A stretch of DNA of 8,480 nucleotides. Origin: Stenotrophomonas sp. (lineage in GTDB: Bacteria > Pseudomonadota > Gammaproteobacteria > Xanthomonadales > Xanthomonadaceae). Below the pieces are notes generated by a model. That model was not told the DNA's origin, did not search any database, and saw only the letters and a program-made list of their open reading frames with translations. Positions 6,489-8,480 of this stretch are shown piece after piece. A program made the position numbers and the translations under genes. Each line of letters begins with the position of its first letter. Position 1 is the stretch's first letter. Location of the stretch: NCBI GenBank assembly GCA_003510825.1, contig DOKO01000306.1, forward strand, positions 1 through 8,480. The letters run 5' to 3'.

Positions 6489-7650
6489 ACAGGGTGCGCT
6501 GGAACAGTTCGCGGCCGATCAGCATGCGGCGGATCTCCGAGGTGCCGGCGCCGATTTCATACAGCTTGGCGTCGCGCCACAGGCGGCCGGTCGGGTACTC
6601 GTTGATGTAGCCGTTGCCGCCCAGGATCTGGATCGCCTGGCCGGTCAGCCAGGTGGCCTTCTCGGCGGCATAGAGGATGGCGCCGGCGGCATCCTGGCGG
6701 GTGGTGCGGCCCTGGTCGCAGGCGCGCGCCACGGCGTAGACATAGGCGCGGCAGGCACCCAGGCCCACGTACATGTCGGCGATCTTGGCCTGGATCAGCT
6801 GGAAGCTGCCGATCGCCTCGCCGAACTGGTGGCGCTCGTGCACGTACGGCATCACCACGTCCATGGCCGCGGCCATCAGGCCCAGCGGGCCACCGGAGAG
6901 GACCACGCGCTCGTAGTCCAGGCCGGACATCAGCACGCGCACGCCGCCGCCGACCTGGCCCAGCACGTTCTCTTCCGGCACTTCGCAGTCCTGGAACACC
7001 AGCTCGCAGGTGGGTGAGGAGCGCATGCCCAGCTTGTCCAGCTTCTGCGCGGTGCTGAAGCCCTTCATGCCCTTCTCGACCAGGAAGGCGGTGATGCCCT
7101 TGGCACCGGCCGCCATGTCGGTCTTGGCGTAGACCACCAGCACGTCGGCATCGGGGCCGTTGGTGATCCACATCTTGTTGCCGTTGAGCACGTAACGGTC
7201 GCCGCGCTTGTCCGCGCGCAGCTTCATCGACACCACGTCCGAACCGGCGCCCGGCTCGCTCATCGCCAGCGCACCGACCAGCGCGCCGCTGCACAGGCCG
7301 GGCAGGAAGCGCTGCTTCTGCTCCTCGTTGCCGTTCTTGCGCAGCTGGTTCACGCACAGGTTGGAGTGCGCGCCATAGGACAGGCCGATGCCGCCGGACG
7401 CGCGCGAGATTTCTTCCATCGCCACCACATGGGCCAGGTAGCCCATGCCGGTGCCGCCGTATTCTTCTTCCACGGTGAGGCCGAGCAGGCCCTGTTCGCC
7501 CAGCTTCGGCCACAGGGCCAGCGGGAACTGATTGGTGGCATCGGCCTCGGCGGCCAGCGGAGCGACCTCGGCGGCGGCAAAATGGGCCACGCTCTGGCGC
7601 AGCAGGTCGATATCTTCGCCAAGATCGAAGTTCAGGGATGGCACGTGCAT
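6487..7650 (-). CDS. liuA: Isovaleryl-CoA dehydrogenase
   Basis: FAD-dependent acyl-CoA dehydrogenase of 387 residues that oxidises isovaleryl-CoA to 3-methylcrotonyl-CoA in leucine/isovalerate catabolism. It passes electrons to electron-transfer flavoprotein. Visible features are the acyl-CoA dehydrogenase signature ALAMSEPGAGSDV (127-139), the FAD-binding WITNG (161-165), and the C-terminal QILGGNGYINEYPTGRLWRD (341-360) with AKLYEIGAGTSEIRRMLIGR after it. The segment GLDYERVVLSGGPLG carries E247, which aligns with the catalytic Glu254 of human isovaleryl-CoA dehydrogenase. That Glu lies in this internal helix, unlike in most other acyl-CoA dehydrogenases, so the substrate assignment is good. 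I use the ATG at 7650, which has GGAG 8 nt upstream. An ATG at 7689 would add 13 residues (MRPFPHLPRGAAA) unlike the family. First gene of the operon, divergent from the TetR regulator. Confidence 0.95.
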   Translation of the reverse strand: MHVPSLNFDLGEDIDLLRQSVAHFAAAEVAPLAAEADATNQFPLALWPKLGEQGLLGLTVEEEYGGTGMGYLAHVVAMEEISRASGGIGLSYGAHSNLCVNQLRKNGNEEQKQRFLPGLCSGALVGALAMSEPGAGSDVVSMKLRADKRGDRYVLNGNKMWITNGPDADVLVVYAKTDMAAGAKGITAFLVEKGMKGFSTAQKLDKLGMRSSPTCELVFQDCEVPEENVLGQVGGGVRVLMSGLDYERVVLSGGPLGLMAAAMDVVMPYVHERHQFGEAIGSFQLIQAKIADMYVGLGACRAYVYAVARACDQGRTTRQDAAGAILYAAEKATWLTGQAIQILGGNGYINEYPTGRLWRDAKLYEIGAGTSEIRRMLIGRELFQRTL

Positions 7651-7658
7651 TGCGGCGG

Positions 7659-7662
7659 CTCC
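7659..7662 (-). promoter_or_regulatory. Ribosome-binding site of liuA
   Basis: On the minus strand this is GGAG, 8 nt before the ATG at 7650-7648. It decides against the longer in-frame start at 7689. Confidence 0.6.
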
Positions 7663-7781
7663 ACGAGGAAGGTGGGGGAATGGACGCACCCGTCAGGGGG
7701 AGGCTGGAGGCTGTTGAAGGCAGCGGCCAGCACGGGCGATGGGCCCAGCGTAGCGGGGTTCGGGGAAGAAGTGAACACAAA

Positions 7782-7794
7782 TTCAAAAATTGAA
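7782..7794. promoter_or_regulatory. Candidate TetR-family operator in the liuA/regulator divergent region
   Basis: The inverted repeat TTCAA-AAA-TTGAA has perfect 5-bp arms. It lies in a short AT-rich island (about 7772-7808) inside otherwise very GC-rich DNA, 15-27 bp before the regulator's start codon. In the same 158-bp gap (7651-7808), the liuA-proximal part is GC-rich and shows only the liuA ribosome-binding site. The location suits autorepression plus control of liuA-B-D. Binding by the neighbouring regulator is inference. Confidence 0.5.
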
Positions 7795-7796
7795 AA

Positions 7797-7802
7797 TAGA
7801 AT
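7797..7802 (+). promoter_or_regulatory. Possible -10 element of the TetR regulator gene
   Basis: TAGAAT differs from TATAAT at one position and ends 6 nt before the ATG at 7809. Transcription would start at or next to the A of the start codon, so the message would be leaderless. The upstream -35 is poor (TGAACA at 7772-7777 with a long 19-bp spacer), so the call is tentative. Confidence 0.3.
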
Positions 7803-7808
7803 CAGGAT

Positions 7809-8426
7809 ATGGCCTACAAACGCTCTGCATTGATGGAAGAACGGCTGGCCGGGGCCCGTGAACGGATCCTGCTGGCGACCCGCGAGCTGGTCGCTGCCGG
7901 CGGCTGGCGCAACGCCCCGGTGACCGCCGTGGCGACCCAGGCGGGGGTGTCCACCGGGCTGATCTACCGGCACTTCCCGTCCAAGGCCGAGCTGTTCGTG
8001 GAGGTGCTCAACGCCGCCGTGGCCCACGAGGTGGAGATCATGGAGCGCATCGCCAGCGGGCCCGAGGTGGCCAGCGAGCGCCTGCGCCTGGCGATCACCG
8101 CTTTCGTCCGCCGTGCCCTGGCCGGGCCGGGGCTGGCCCATGCCTTCATCGTCGAGCCGGTGGACCCGGACGTGGAGGCCGAGCGCATGCGCGGGCGCCG
8201 CGCCTTCGGTGATGTGTTCCTGCGCCTGGTGGAAGAGGGCGTGGCTGCCGGCGAACTGCCCGCGCAGGACTCGCATGCCACGGCCGCCTGCCTGGTCGGT
8301 GCCTTCACCGAAGCGATGGTCGGCCCGACCGCGCCCAGCCGCGAAGTACACCGCGACGAAGGCGCGCTGGTGGACGCGATCTGCAGCTTCTGCCTGCGCG
8401 CGATCGGCGCCCCCGCAAAACGGTAG
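7809..8426 (+). CDS. TetR/AcrR-family transcriptional regulator, likely of the liu operon
   Basis: 205 residues, the normal TetR-family length. The N-terminal DNA-binding domain spans ~15-62. It has ARERILLATRELVAAGGWRN followed by the helix-turn-helix VTAVATQAGVSTGLIYRHFP (38-57) and the usual SKAELF. The C-terminal ~140 residues are the helical ligand-binding and dimer domain and carry no recognisable ligand signature. It is divergent from liuA with a likely shared operator between them, so it probably represses the operon and is released by a pathway intermediate such as an acyl-CoA (inference). In several other proteobacteria the liu regulator is a MerR-family protein (LiuR); a TetR-type liu regulator (LiuQ) has been described in betaproteobacteria, and I cannot tell whether this is its orthologue. 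No strong ribosome-binding site precedes the ATG; the AGG at 7804-7806 is too close. The TAG stop is part of the downstream REP element. Confidence 0.9.
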   Translation: MAYKRSALMEERLAGARERILLATRELVAAGGWRNAPVTAVATQAGVSTGLIYRHFPSKAELFVEVLNAAVAHEVEIMERIASGPEVASERLRLAITAFVRRALAGPGLAHAFIVEPVDPDVEAERMRGRRAFGDVFLRLVEEGVAAGELPAQDSHATAACLVGAFTEAMVGPTAPSREVHRDEGALVDAICSFCLRAIGAPAKR

Positions 8427-8445
8427 CGCCGGGCCATGCCCGGCG
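8423..8445 (+). repeat. GTAG-type REP hairpin (SMAG-like element)
   Basis: A GTAG head (8423-8426) is followed by a perfect 8-bp stem, CGCCGGGC (8427-8434) and GCCCGGCG (8438-8445), with a 3-nt CAT loop. The layout of GTAG plus an imperfect or perfect GC-rich palindrome is that of the short interspersed palindromic elements described in Stenotrophomonas maltophilia, mobilised by REP-associated RAYT transposases. The TAG of the head is the stop codon of the TetR gene. The remaining 35 bp to the window edge are GC-rich; a weak CCGCG...CGCGG pair is visible, but a second REP arm cannot be judged. The hairpin may also act as a terminator or mRNA stabiliser. Confidence 0.75.
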
Positions 8446-8480
8446 GATGGATCCGTTGTCCGCGCTGCGCGCTCGCGGGG

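Noticed and set aside
5004..6605. Plus-strand open frame (533 codons) antisense to liuB and the end of liuA
   Set aside because: Same reason: a compositional shadow of a clearly conserved gene on the other strand.
7701..7722. Tandem GGAGGCT repeat in the liuA leader region
   Set aside because: Two 7-bp copies in GC-rich DNA; no spacing or position that suggests a function.

Overview
The window is high-GC DNA from a gammaproteobacterium of the Xanthomonadaceae, most likely Stenotrophomonas. This rests on three things: a GTAG-headed REP hairpin of the type known from S. maltophilia at 8423-8445, the overall style of the proteins, and a putative peptide-modification cassette that I know mainly from Xanthomonas/Stenotrophomonas/Lysobacter genomes. 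No tRNA, rRNA, CRISPR array or insertion sequence is visible.

Left part (1-2827): a small putative RiPP (ribosomally made, post-translationally modified peptide) cassette. The C-terminal part of a TPR-rich protein runs off the left edge; it is probably the TPR half of the 'peptide modification system cyclase' family. It converges on, and overlaps by 14 bp, a 99-codon minus-strand gene for an NHLP-like precursor peptide that starts at a GTG with a good ribosome-binding site. Divergent from the precursor, across a gap of about 135 bp that holds a 6+2+6 palindrome, is a SagB-type FMN dehydrogenase ('peptide maturation dehydrogenase'). It ends in a perfect 11-bp terminator-like hairpin that includes its own stop codon. 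The product and chemistry of this type of system are, to my knowledge, not established. It is the most interesting content of the window.

Right part (2842-8426): a leucine/isovalerate catabolic (liu) operon on the minus strand, in transcription order liuA (isovaleryl-CoA dehydrogenase), liuB (methylcrotonyl-CoA carboxylase carboxyltransferase subunit) and liuD (biotin-carrying subunit). The genes are separated by 8-10 bp, so they are presumably co-transcribed. LiuA oxidises isovaleryl-CoA to 3-methylcrotonyl-CoA, and LiuB+LiuD carboxylate that to 3-methylglutaconyl-CoA. The hydratase gene liuC, often found between liuB and liuD, is absent here. A TetR-family regulator is transcribed divergently from liuA; the AT-rich gap between them holds a TTCAA-N3-TTGAA inverted repeat that is a likely operator. 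The regulator's stop codon is part of the REP element near the right edge.

The RiPP cassette and the liu operon converge at 2817/2842 and look like independent transcription units. Long open frames antisense to liuB/liuD are GC-rich shadows and were not annotated.
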